A stretch of 64,000 nucleotides of DNA from CAWDLX01 sp046728155 (lineage in GTDB: Bacteria; Actinomycetota; Actinomycetes; Mycobacteriales; Micromonosporaceae), in NCBI GenBank assembly GCA_046728155.1, contig JBKPDY010000014.1, forward strand, positions 23,009-87,008, written 5' to 3'. This document shows, piece after piece, positions 44,489 to 51,662 of this stretch. The position numbers and the translations under genes are program-made. The number at the start of each line of letters is the position of its first letter. The stretch's first letter is position 1. Below the pieces are notes generated by a model. It ran no database searches. It saw nothing but the letters and a program-made list of their open reading frames with translations, and had not been told where the DNA came from.

Positions 44489-44516
44489 AAAGGCGCCGCC
44501 CGAGATCGGCGGCGCC
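44489..44516 (-). terminator. Rho-independent terminator of the rpsF-ssb-rpsR-rplI operon
   Basis: On the minus strand GGCGCCGCC-GATCTCG-GGCGGCGCC forms a perfect nine-pair stem followed by TTT, 18 bases after the rplI stop. It is the clearest terminator in the window. Confidence 0.85.
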
Positions 44517-44533
44517 CTATGCGGTGGTACTGG

Positions 44534-44983
44534 CTACTTCGAGGCGACCACGCTCAGCGCGAACGCGGCGGTCACCTCGGGGTGCAGACGCACCTTCACG
44601 TCATACTGACCGACGGCCTTGATATGACCGGGCAGCTCGATGCGGCGCCGGTCGAGGTCTGGCCCGCCGGCCGCCTTCACCGCCTGCTGTACCTCGCTCG
44701 GCGTGACCGAGCCGAAGAGCCGGCCACCCGTGCCCGCTCGCGCCGGGAGCGTCACCCGCAGCGCCTCGAGCTGGGCCCTCACCTCGTTGGCGTGACCCAG
44801 GTCGCGGATCTCACGGGCGGAGCGGGCACGTCTGATCGACGTGACCTGCTTCTCCGCACCTTTCGTCCAGCCGATCGCGAACCCTTGCGGCAGCAGGTAG
44901 TTGCGTCCGTAGCCGTCCTTGACCTCCACCACATCACCGGGCGTGCCGAGGCCGGAGACCTCCTGCGTGAGGATGACCTTCAT
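44534..44983 (-). CDS. rplI: 50S ribosomal protein bL9
   Basis: A 149-residue bL9 with the canonical MKVILTQEVSGLGTPGDVVE and GYGRNYLLPQGFAI opening, a long connecting helix and the C-terminal RNA-binding domain (GRLFGSVTPSEV). It binds 23S rRNA at the base of the L1 stalk. Last gene of the ribosomal operon, 14 bases behind rpsR and followed by a strong terminator. Confidence 0.98.
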   Translation of the reverse strand: MKVILTQEVSGLGTPGDVVEVKDGYGRNYLLPQGFAIGWTKGAEKQVTSIRRARSAREIRDLGHANEVRAQLEALRVTLPARAGTGGRLFGSVTPSEVQQAVKAAGGPDLDRRRIELPGHIKAVGQYDVKVRLHPEVTAAFALSVVASK

Positions 44984-44997
44984 GTGCCGATCTCCTC

Positions 44998-45237
44998 TCA
45001 GCGTCCGGTGGTGGTGTACGCCAGCAGCGCCATCTCACGAGCGTTCTTGACCGCGCGGGCGATCTGACGTTGCTGCTGGGAGCTGACGCCGGTCACCCGG
45101 CGAGCGCGGATCTTGCCGCGATCGGAGATGAACTTGCGCAGCAGGGCGGTGTCCTTGTAATCGATGTAGGTGATCCCCTCCTTGTCGAGCGGGTTCACCT
45201 TCTTCTTCGGCTTGCGAAGTGCCGCAGCCTTGGGCAT
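44998..45237 (-). CDS. rpsR: 30S ribosomal protein bS18
   Basis: A 79-residue bS18 with ITYIDYKDTALLRKFISDRG, KIRARRVTGVSSQQQRQIAR and a typical C terminus. It pairs with bS6 on the 30S platform. The N-terminal Cys residues of zinc-type S18 paralogues are absent, so this is a zinc-free form. Located between ssb and rplI. Confidence 0.98.
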   Translation of the reverse strand: MPKAAALRKPKKKVNPLDKEGITYIDYKDTALLRKFISDRGKIRARRVTGVSSQQQRQIARAVKNAREMALLAYTTTGR

Positions 45238-45255
45238 GTCGTGCTCCGTGATCTG

Positions 45256-45759
45256 TTAGAAAGGTGGCTCTTCGTCGAACGTTCCCGAACCGCCAGCCGG
45301 CGCGGCGCTGGCCCAGGGGTCGTCGAAGCTGCCTCCGCCGCCGCTGTTGCCAGTACCTCCGGCTGAGCCGTAGCCACCACCGCCGGAGCTTCGCTGCATC
45401 TTCTGCACCTTCGCCGTGGCGTACCGGAGGGACGGGCCGATCTCGTCGACCTCGAGCTCCATGACCGTTCGCTTCTCGCCCTCGCGTGTCTCGTACGACC
45501 GCTGACGCAGCCGTCCGGTGACGATCACGCGGGCACCCCGCTGGAGCGACTCGGCGACGTTCTCGGCCGCCTGACGCCAGATGTTGCACGACAGGAAGAG
45601 CGGCTCGCCGTCCTTCCACTCGTTGGTCTGCTTGTCAAGGAACCGCGGCGTCGATGCGACGCGGAACTTCGCCACAGCCGCACCTGATGGGGTGAAGCGC
45701 AGTTCGGGGTCGTCGGTGAGGTTACCGACGACCGTGATGGTGACGTCTCCTGCTGCCAT
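45256..45759 (-). CDS. ssb: Single-stranded DNA-binding protein
   Basis: A 167-residue SSB: OB fold in residues 1-110 (ITVVGNLTDDPELRFTPSGA, FLSCNIWRQAAENVAESLQR), a glycine-rich disordered tail and the acidic tip DEEPPF that recruits repair and replication proteins. It lies in the conserved order rpsF-ssb-rpsR. Confidence 0.97.
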   Translation of the reverse strand: MAAGDVTITVVGNLTDDPELRFTPSGAAVAKFRVASTPRFLDKQTNEWKDGEPLFLSCNIWRQAAENVAESLQRGARVIVTGRLRQRSYETREGEKRTVMELEVDEIGPSLRYATAKVQKMQRSSGGGGYGSAGGTGNSGGGGSFDDPWASAAPAGGSGTFDEEPPF

Positions 45760-45904
45760 GATCCACTCCTAGCGCACCGAGCCTCGAAATGTCCGAGGAC
45801 CCAGGTTGCCATACGGGGCTGACGGTTCGGCGATTTCGGATCCGCGCCCCGGGTCGGGCGCGTCGGACGTGCCGCGGATGATGCGCGGCAGCCGGTCGTG
45901 CCCG

Positions 45905-46198
45905 TCAGCGGGCGCCCGGCCGGATGACCTTGGTACGGAGTACCGACTCGTTGAGTCTCAACTGCCGGTCCAACTCGGCCACCGCCTCGGGCGTCGCCTC
46001 CAGGTCGATGACCGCGTAGATCCCTTCGGTACTCTTGTTGATCTCGTACGCGAGGCGCCGACGGCCCCACACGTCGATCTTTTCCACCGAACCACCCGAC
46101 GACCGGATCACGTTGTTGAGATACGTGTCGAGCGAAGGAGTAACGGTTCGTTCCTCGAGACTGCCGTCGAGGATCACCATGATCTCGTAGTGACGCAA
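45905..46198 (-). CDS. rpsF: 30S ribosomal protein bS6
   Basis: A 97-residue bS6 with LRHYEIMVILDGSLEERTV, WGRRRLAYEINKSTEGIY and LRLNESVLRTKVIRP. The start is taken at TTG 46198, giving MRHYEIMVILD as in homologues, with GGAGGTGA as an almost full anti-16S match eight bases before it; GTG 46210 would overlap this ribosome site. First gene of the operon. Confidence 0.95.
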   Translation of the reverse strand: MRHYEIMVILDGSLEERTVTPSLDTYLNNVIRSSGGSVEKIDVWGRRRLAYEINKSTEGIYAVIDLEATPEAVAELDRQLRLNESVLRTKVIRPGAR

Positions 46199-46898
46199 GA
46201 CGATACTCACCTCCTGTGGGCTAGGCGGCCACGGTCTCTCCGTGGCAGGAGGTCATGCGTCGCTGCCGGGTACACCACGCGGGCGACCCGGCGAACCGGA
46301 CAAGGGTACCCGACGCGTTACCCGCCCTCCCCTCCGGTGTCAGTCATTGCTGGACCTTCAGTCCGGACGCGGCCGGGGACTGAGCCGCCCAGAGCGCCGT
46401 GAAAGGGTTGTCTCGCGTCTCTTGCATATTCTGGTTTCCCCTAGGGCCAAATAACTCTCGGGGAATGCTCGGCGGCAGCGTCAGCGGGCATCATATCCAC
46501 ATATTGGGAATCGATCGCTGATCGCCGTCAGGGCATGAAAAGCGCCGCCACGCGTCGTTTCTCGTGTTGGAACAGCGATCTTCGACCGCGTATCCCGGCA
46601 TGTGAGACGCAGAACAAGCCCTTTCACCAAGCTCAAGGCGTCGATCTCGCAACGGCCAACGGGGCGCCACAGCTCGCGATACCGCAACAGGCTCCGTGGC
46701 GACCCTTCTGACGCCCTGACGGCGATCTTGCGGCTGATTCCCAGTATGTGAAAGGGCACGGCAGCCCTGGCGCCGCTGCCGGGGGCTTATCCTGCCTGCG
46801 GACGAGCCGCGGGGCGCGCTATCCGTATCTGCTGGGTGGGACCTGGGGAGGAACGACCACACCGACGAGGATGGATAGGAGGCGCCCCGCGGAGCCTG
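46199..46898. other. Long gap of about 700 bases upstream of rpsF
   Basis: No real gene is seen. It should hold the rpsF promoter and untranslated leader. It contains an inverted-repeat element at 46498-46750 and three GTGAAAGGG sequences (46398, 46617 inverted, 46747). A minus-strand frame at 46481-46759 is a by-product of the repeat. Confidence 0.5.
46498..46750. repeat. Intergenic element with 40-base inverted arms
   Basis: CACATATTGGGAATCGATCG (46498) continuing CTGATCGCCGTCAGGGCAT is matched on the other strand from 46750 by CACATACTGGGAATCAGCCG continuing CAAGATCGCCGTCAGGGCGT, roughly 33 of 40 positions. A third, weaker copy (CACATGCCGGGATACGCGGT continuing CGAAGATCGC) lies inverted at about 46563-46603. 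This may be a small non-autonomous element or structured RNA. Confidence 0.6.
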
Positions 46899-47333
46899 TT
46901 ATGTCGCACGATACAGCGACCGACTGGCGCGCTGTGCGCGGATAACCCGAATTATGCCCACACTGACGCCCAAAATGCAAATAAGCGCAACAACGGCGAC
47001 GAGTCCCACCGAACCGTCGTCCGGCGGACCGTGCTGGCTGGCTGAACCGGGAGTCGTCCGGCCCGTCGAGCCGGGCGTCGCGGTGGCGGTCCTGGTCGCG
47101 CCGGTCGGCTTCGAGCTGGGCGATCGGGTGGCCGCCGGTGGTGCAGGCAACGAGCTGGGCTTTGACCGTCCCACGTCCAGCGTCCCGATGGCGGCGACGC
47201 CCCCCACGTGGATCATGGTCCAATGTGCCGCTGCCAGTGTGGAGGGCAATACCGCCGCACAGAGCGGCAACGCGACCAGGGCGCCGACGTGGAACCACCC
47301 GCGCCGGGGTGCGCGAGATGGCCACAGGTGCAC
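46899..47333 (-). CDS. Small exported protein with C-terminal membrane anchor
   Basis: A 144-residue protein of unknown function. It has an export signal (VGALVALPLCAAVLPSTLAAA), a Ser/Thr/Pro-rich extracellular stretch and a C-terminal hydrophobic helix (VGLVAVVALICILGVSVGII) followed by a basic tail, resembling a wall- or membrane-anchored surface protein without an LPxTG motif. GTG 47333 has an excellent GGGGAGGA ribosome site, which supports it as a real gene. Confidence 0.65.
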   Translation of the reverse strand: MHLWPSRAPRRGWFHVGALVALPLCAAVLPSTLAAAHWTMIHVGGVAAIGTLDVGRSKPSSLPAPPAATRSPSSKPTGATRTATATPGSTGRTTPGSASQHGPPDDGSVGLVAVVALICILGVSVGIIRVIRAQRASRSLYRAT

Positions 47334-47494
47334 GGCTTCCTCCCCAAAAGCTCCTGCAACTGTCTACGCCCGACAGGTGTACGTGGCACCTGGCACGCGC
47401 TGGTACAACGACCGGGGCGCGAGCGAGACACGCCGCATGCCGTCGCATGCGATCAGGCGGGCGTGATGTCGGACCCGGGTCGTAGGCTCGATCC

Positions 47495-48265
47495 ATGCGC
47501 ATCGGGGCTCACGTCGACTCCAGCGCCCCGCTCGCCGCGGCGGAGGCCAGGGGAGCGGAGGTCATTCAGTTCTTCCTCACCGACCCGCAGAGCTACGCCG
47601 CACCCAAGCCGCGACCCGACGAGGATGCGTTACGCGACAGCCCGCTCGACATCTTCATCCACTCGCCGTACCGACTCAACGTCGCGACGACCAACAACCG
47701 CATCCGCATTCCGAGCCGGAAGTTGCTTCGTCAACATGCGGAGGCCGCGGCAGGCATCGGCGCGAAGGGTCTGATTGTCCACGGTGGACATGTCGATCGT
47801 GGAGCCGACCTCGACGCCGGCTTCGAGAACTGGCGAAAGACCTTCGCATACGCGGCCGAGGGCGGCGGCTTCCCGCTGCCCATCCTGATCGAGAACACGG
47901 CCGGTGGTGACAACGCCTGTGCCCGACGCTTCGACGCGCTCGCCCGGTTATGGGATGCGATCGGCGAGTTCGGCGCCGGTTTCTGCCTTGACACCTGTCA
48001 TGCCCACGCCGGGGGTGAGGAGTTGCTCGGCATCGTCGACCGGGTCAAGGCCATCACCGGCCGGGTCGACCTTGTCCACGCCAACGACTCGCGCGACGAG
48101 TTCGACTCGGGTGCCGACCGGCACGACAATCTTGGCCGAGGCTTCATCGACCCCGATCTCATCATCGCGGTCATCCGTGCCGCCGGAGCGCCGGCAGTCG
48201 TGGAAACGCCCGTCGACGGGCAGGCCGACGACATCGCATTGCTGCGTGCCGGGTTGTCGGCATGA
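47495..48265 (+). CDS. nfo: Endonuclease IV-family AP endonuclease
   Basis: A 256-residue TIM-barrel protein. Metal-ligand blocks of endonuclease IV are present: IGAHVDSS, LIVHGGHVDRG, ILIENTAGGDN, CLDTCHAHAGG, VHANDSRDEFDSGADRH and the final VVETPVDG with Glu. It should cut 5' of abasic sites and 3'-blocking groups using zinc. Its TGA overlaps the ATG of a leader repeat. Confidence 0.92.
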   Translation: MRIGAHVDSSAPLAAAEARGAEVIQFFLTDPQSYAAPKPRPDEDALRDSPLDIFIHSPYRLNVATTNNRIRIPSRKLLRQHAEAAAGIGAKGLIVHGGHVDRGADLDAGFENWRKTFAYAAEGGGFPLPILIENTAGGDNACARRFDALARLWDAIGEFGAGFCLDTCHAHAGGEELLGIVDRVKAITGRVDLVHANDSRDEFDSGADRHDNLGRGFIDPDLIIAVIRAAGAPAVVETPVDGQADDIALLRAGLSA

Positions 48266-48387
48266 TCGAGCCGACGGCGAGTGACCATCGCAGGGCCGCC
48301 AGAGGGTCCCCGCGGAGACGTGAAGCGAAGCGGGGCGTCTTCGCGGGGTGGAAGGTGCGTAGCGAGCGCGGAGGCGAGTCAAGATGA
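48262..48387 (+). CDS. Leader peptide / coupling repeat, copy D (41 aa)
   Basis: A 41-codon frame MIEPTASDHRRAARGSPRRR with the ending VRSERGGESR. Its ATG overlaps the nfo stop and its TGA overlaps ATG 48384 of the next gene, so it bridges two genes by ATGA overlaps. The middle is longer than in copies B and C2, including a GTCCCCGCGGAGACGTGAAG / CTTCGCGGGG segment. GGAGGCGAG near the end is the ribosome site of the next gene. Confidence 0.5.
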   Translation: MIEPTASDHRRAARGSPRRREAKRGVFAGWKVRSERGGESR

Positions 48388-50057
48388 CTGACGGGGACGC
48401 ACCGCCACCGCCATCCCGTCCACCTGAGCGCCCGCCTCGCCGTCCGAGTGCGCGCGCCTCGGTTCATCGGGCCCCGACCGTTCGACCCTCAGCACCACGG
48501 CCGCCGCTGCATCCGGAACAGCGAGCGCCAGACGTGGGACCCTCGCGACCGCCGGCCGAGCCGCAGCCGGAGAGGGCGGGCCCACCGGCGGGATCCGCGT
48601 CCCTGACCGTCACGGCGGAACCGGTAGCCGAACCGGCGAAAGGCGAGGTGCTCACCGCCGACGGGTCGGCCCCGACGGCCGCGAATTGGACAAACTTCGC
48701 TCCACGGCCGGTTCCCGCGCATGCCGCTGGGATGGCGCTTCCTGCGTGGTCCCGTGTCCCGCGGACGTTTCTCGGCCACGAATGGACGTTGGCGGCGGCC
48801 GGTGGACTGGCCCTCTCGGCTCTCGCGAACCGAGCGCTACTTGCCCACTTTGGGCACGTACTCCCGCGCGACAACGGCGACGCGTCGACTGCGGCGCGCC
48901 TGATCGCCGAGGGGGGTCGCAAGCTCCCGCCGAACTTCCCCAACCTGCTGCTGGGGTACGCGCCGTTCGGCATCGGTGCGGATACGAGTGCGTCGGCCGT
49001 GCCGTACCTCATCGTCGCGCTTCTCGCCGGGACGCTCGCCTTCCTCGGCCTGTACGCGCTGGTGCGACAGCTCGGCGGCGGCCGCATCGCAGCCATCTCC
49101 GCGGGCGTGGCGGTCACGTTCGCGCCGTGGCACCTCGGTCCAGGCAACGGTCAGCCGGTGATCGGGATGGCCGGAATGGCGCTCGCCCTCGCGATGCTCG
49201 CCCGCGGCCACGATCTGCGTTGGCGTCGGCTTGCGGCTCCGGGCAGTGACCTGGAGACCAGGCGTTACCGTCCGGGATGGGCCTTGGCCGGGTGGCTGGT
49301 CGCCGCGTGGCAGGTCACCGTCAGCCTCGCCGCCGGTGTCGTGCTGGCGTACATCGTCTTCGCGGGCGCCTTCGTCGCGCTCGCCCATATCGCTTGGCGA
49401 CGGTGGCGTGCCGGCGTCGCCCTTCCGAGCTGGCTGGTCGCGGCCGACTCGGCCGGAATCCTCACGATGGCCGCCGCCTTGGTCGCGATGCGCTACCCGT
49501 ACGGCGGCGTCTTCAGCCACACGCCGACCGTGGCGGATCTGAACCCCACCTCGGCACCGCCGCTCGGACTGGTCATCGCCCCGGCCCACGACTGGCTCTG
49601 GGGCGGCGTCCATGCCGGCGCACGCGCATTGCTGCCCGACCCGGCCTCGATGGCGCTGCTGCCGGGGTACGCGCTCTACGCCATCGCGGCCGCCGGGCTC
49701 ATCGTCTCCGTCTGGCCGTGGCGAGTGCGTCTGGGACTGCTGGCTGGCACGGCCCTGGCCCTCATCGTCACGCTCGGTACACGAGGTCCGTTGCCGCGAT
49801 TCGCATTCGTCGACGTCATCGGCGGCGTGCCTGGCCTGCGGACGTTGACCCGGCCACACGACCTGATCGGGGCCGCGACGCTGCTGCTCGCCATGTTGGC
49901 CGCCGGTGGTATCGGTGCCCTCGTCGTCCGGGCCAGCGAGGTGGCCCGGAGCATGGACCGTCGTCGGCCGACCGTGCCGGCGTACCTCGGCCTGCTGGTT
50001 CCCGCGGTACTGCTCCTGGTCGAGGGCCTCGGCGTCTTGCCCACGGCTCCCGCATAG
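48384..50057 (+). CDS. Large polytopic membrane protein, unknown function
   Basis: A 557-residue protein: about 130 Pro/Arg-rich N-terminal residues, then about eleven membrane helices, with DNGDASTAARLIAEGGRKLP in the first external loop and TLTRPHDLIGAATLLLAMLA in a late loop. The layout resembles GT-C-type glycosyltransferase-like membrane proteins, but I cannot assign a substrate. Relatives as I recall them have a further C-terminal extracellular domain; here the protein ends right after the last helix, so it may be shortened. Translation is linked to nfo by a coupling leader. Confidence 0.7.
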   Translation: MTDGDAPPPPSRPPERPPRRPSARASVHRAPTVRPSAPRPPLHPEQRAPDVGPSRPPAEPQPERAGPPAGSASLTVTAEPVAEPAKGEVLTADGSAPTAANWTNFAPRPVPAHAAGMALPAWSRVPRTFLGHEWTLAAAGGLALSALANRALLAHFGHVLPRDNGDASTAARLIAEGGRKLPPNFPNLLLGYAPFGIGADTSASAVPYLIVALLAGTLAFLGLYALVRQLGGGRIAAISAGVAVTFAPWHLGPGNGQPVIGMAGMALALAMLARGHDLRWRRLAAPGSDLETRRYRPGWALAGWLVAAWQVTVSLAAGVVLAYIVFAGAFVALAHIAWRRWRAGVALPSWLVAADSAGILTMAAALVAMRYPYGGVFSHTPTVADLNPTSAPPLGLVIAPAHDWLWGGVHAGARALLPDPASMALLPGYALYAIAAAGLIVSVWPWRVRLGLLAGTALALIVTLGTRGPLPRFAFVDVIGGVPGLRTLTRPHDLIGAATLLLAMLAAGGIGALVVRASEVARSMDRRRPTVPAYLGLLVPAVLLLVEGLGVLPTAPA

Positions 50058-50128
50058 TCACGGCCGCCGAGGCCATGGACGTTCTTGGCTCCCCCGACAA
50101 CGGACACCTTCCACCGCCTCGGGGCCGT

Positions 50129-51634
50129 CTAGCTGGCGGCGTGCTTGGGGGTCGCCCGGTACCGGCCCCATCGTTCGACCCTGTCTTGCAGCCATTCGAG
50201 TCCGTGGTCGGGGGCGCCGTCGAAGTCGCCGCCGTCCGGATCGTCGTCGTATGTCTGACGCACGACGTCCAGTTCGGGTCGCAGGATGTCCCGTACGACC
50301 AGCACGACCAGCATCGCCACCGTGATCCACCGAAGGGAGGCGGCGAGGTCGAACGTCCCCTCCGGGATGACGAACTGTCCACCGACGTTCAGTAGCTGGG
50401 CGTAGAAGGCAAGGAAGTAGCCGATCTCCGCCGCCTGCCAGATCAGGAACCCGCCCCACCGCGGACGGGCAAGCACCGCCAGCGGGATCAGCCAGAGCAC
50501 GAACTGCTGCGACCACACCTTGCTGGTGAGGAGGAACAACGCCACGACTATGAAGCACAGCTGGGCCAGGCGCGGCCGGCGCGGCGCGCCGAGGGAGACG
50601 ACCAGCAGCCCGAGGCAGCCGAGTCCGAACAGGACGTACGTCACGATGTTCAGGGTCGGTATGTGCGAGCTCAGCCAGAGAAACGGCTGCCAACCCCCAT
50701 CGGGGTTGGGCGAGATCGGGACATGCGCGCCGATGTACCAGAACGTTCCCCAGTCGACCTGCCGGCGTGCGCTCAACGACCAGAACTCATCCCAACCGGT
50801 ACGAGCGCCGAAGAAGATGGGCGCGTTGACGACGGCCCAGGTCGCGAATGTCGTCCCGATCGTGACCAGGGTCGCGCGGAGGCGACCGGAGCGGATCGCA
50901 AGCACCAGCAGAGGACCGATGAGGAAGAAGGGGTAGAACTTCGCCGCGGCGGCGAGTCCCAGCATGATCCCGGCTGTTGCCGGCCAACGCCTCGACCACG
51001 CGTATAGGAAGAAACAGGTGAGCCCGACCGCCAGCAGATCCCAGTTGATCGTCGCGGTAACCAATAGCGCGGGAGCCAGCGCGAACATGGCGGCGTCCCA
51101 GGGTCGTCGTCGTCGAAGCCCGAGAACGACCGCGATCGCCGCGATGCCGAAGGCGGAGAGCAGCAGGGCGTTGAGGTTGTAGAACGCCTCGCCCTGGTTG
51201 AACCCGGGCCGGTCGGCGCCGAGCGCGTGGACCGGCAGGCCCAGGGCGCCCATGAAGTAACCGGTGAGCACGGGGTACTCGACCGGCCAGTCGAAGTACG
51301 GGACCTTCCCGTCGCTGAGGTGCTCGGCGTAGTACAGCGCGAGCACATCGGTGTAGCAGAAGTGCGTGTACTGCGGGTGGTTCTCGCCCCAGGCACCGTC
51401 CATGCACGGCGACTTCTGCACCCAGTGCAAGGTGAAGGTGAGCAGCGCCAGTACGGCCACGATCGCGGCGGCCCGCCGTCGTGGCGGGGCAGCGGCGTGG
51501 TCCCCAGAGGGCCCGCCGACCGCCTCGGAGACGCCACGAACGAAGTGGTCCTCGCGCGACGGCAAGGTCAGCTCATCGTGCCCGGCCGGGTGGGTCCGCA
51601 GCCTCAGCAGGGAAGCGCCAGTCACAGGCCCCAT
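50129..51634 (-). CDS. GT87/DUF2029 membrane glycosyltransferase
   Basis: A 501-residue polytopic protein with about ten helices. Features of the GT87 mannosyltransferase-like family are YFDWPVEYPVLTGYFMG (acidic first-loop motif), GLAAAAKFYPFFLIGPLLVL and LLTSKVWSQQFVLWLIPLAV. It likely adds a sugar from a polyprenyl carrier to a lipoglycan. ATG 51634 is chosen, GTG 51622 is possible; an open frame up to 51805 is low-complexity. It directly follows the first PBP gene. Confidence 0.82.
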   Translation of the reverse strand: MGPVTGASLLRLRTHPAGHDELTLPSREDHFVRGVSEAVGGPSGDHAAAPPRRRAAAIVAVLALLTFTLHWVQKSPCMDGAWGENHPQYTHFCYTDVLALYYAEHLSDGKVPYFDWPVEYPVLTGYFMGALGLPVHALGADRPGFNQGEAFYNLNALLLSAFGIAAIAVVLGLRRRRPWDAAMFALAPALLVTATINWDLLAVGLTCFFLYAWSRRWPATAGIMLGLAAAAKFYPFFLIGPLLVLAIRSGRLRATLVTIGTTFATWAVVNAPIFFGARTGWDEFWSLSARRQVDWGTFWYIGAHVPISPNPDGGWQPFLWLSSHIPTLNIVTYVLFGLGCLGLLVVSLGAPRRPRLAQLCFIVVALFLLTSKVWSQQFVLWLIPLAVLARPRWGGFLIWQAAEIGYFLAFYAQLLNVGGQFVIPEGTFDLAASLRWITVAMLVVLVVRDILRPELDVVRQTYDDDPDGGDFDGAPDHGLEWLQDRVERWGRYRATPKHAAS

Positions 51635-51662
51635 CCTGCCAGTCCGGAAAAGACCGTTCGGA

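Noticed and set aside
46481..46759. 92-codon frame upstream of rpsF
   Set aside because: It coincides with the inverted-repeat element; its internal KIAV repeats reflect the DNA repeat, and it has no ribosome site.
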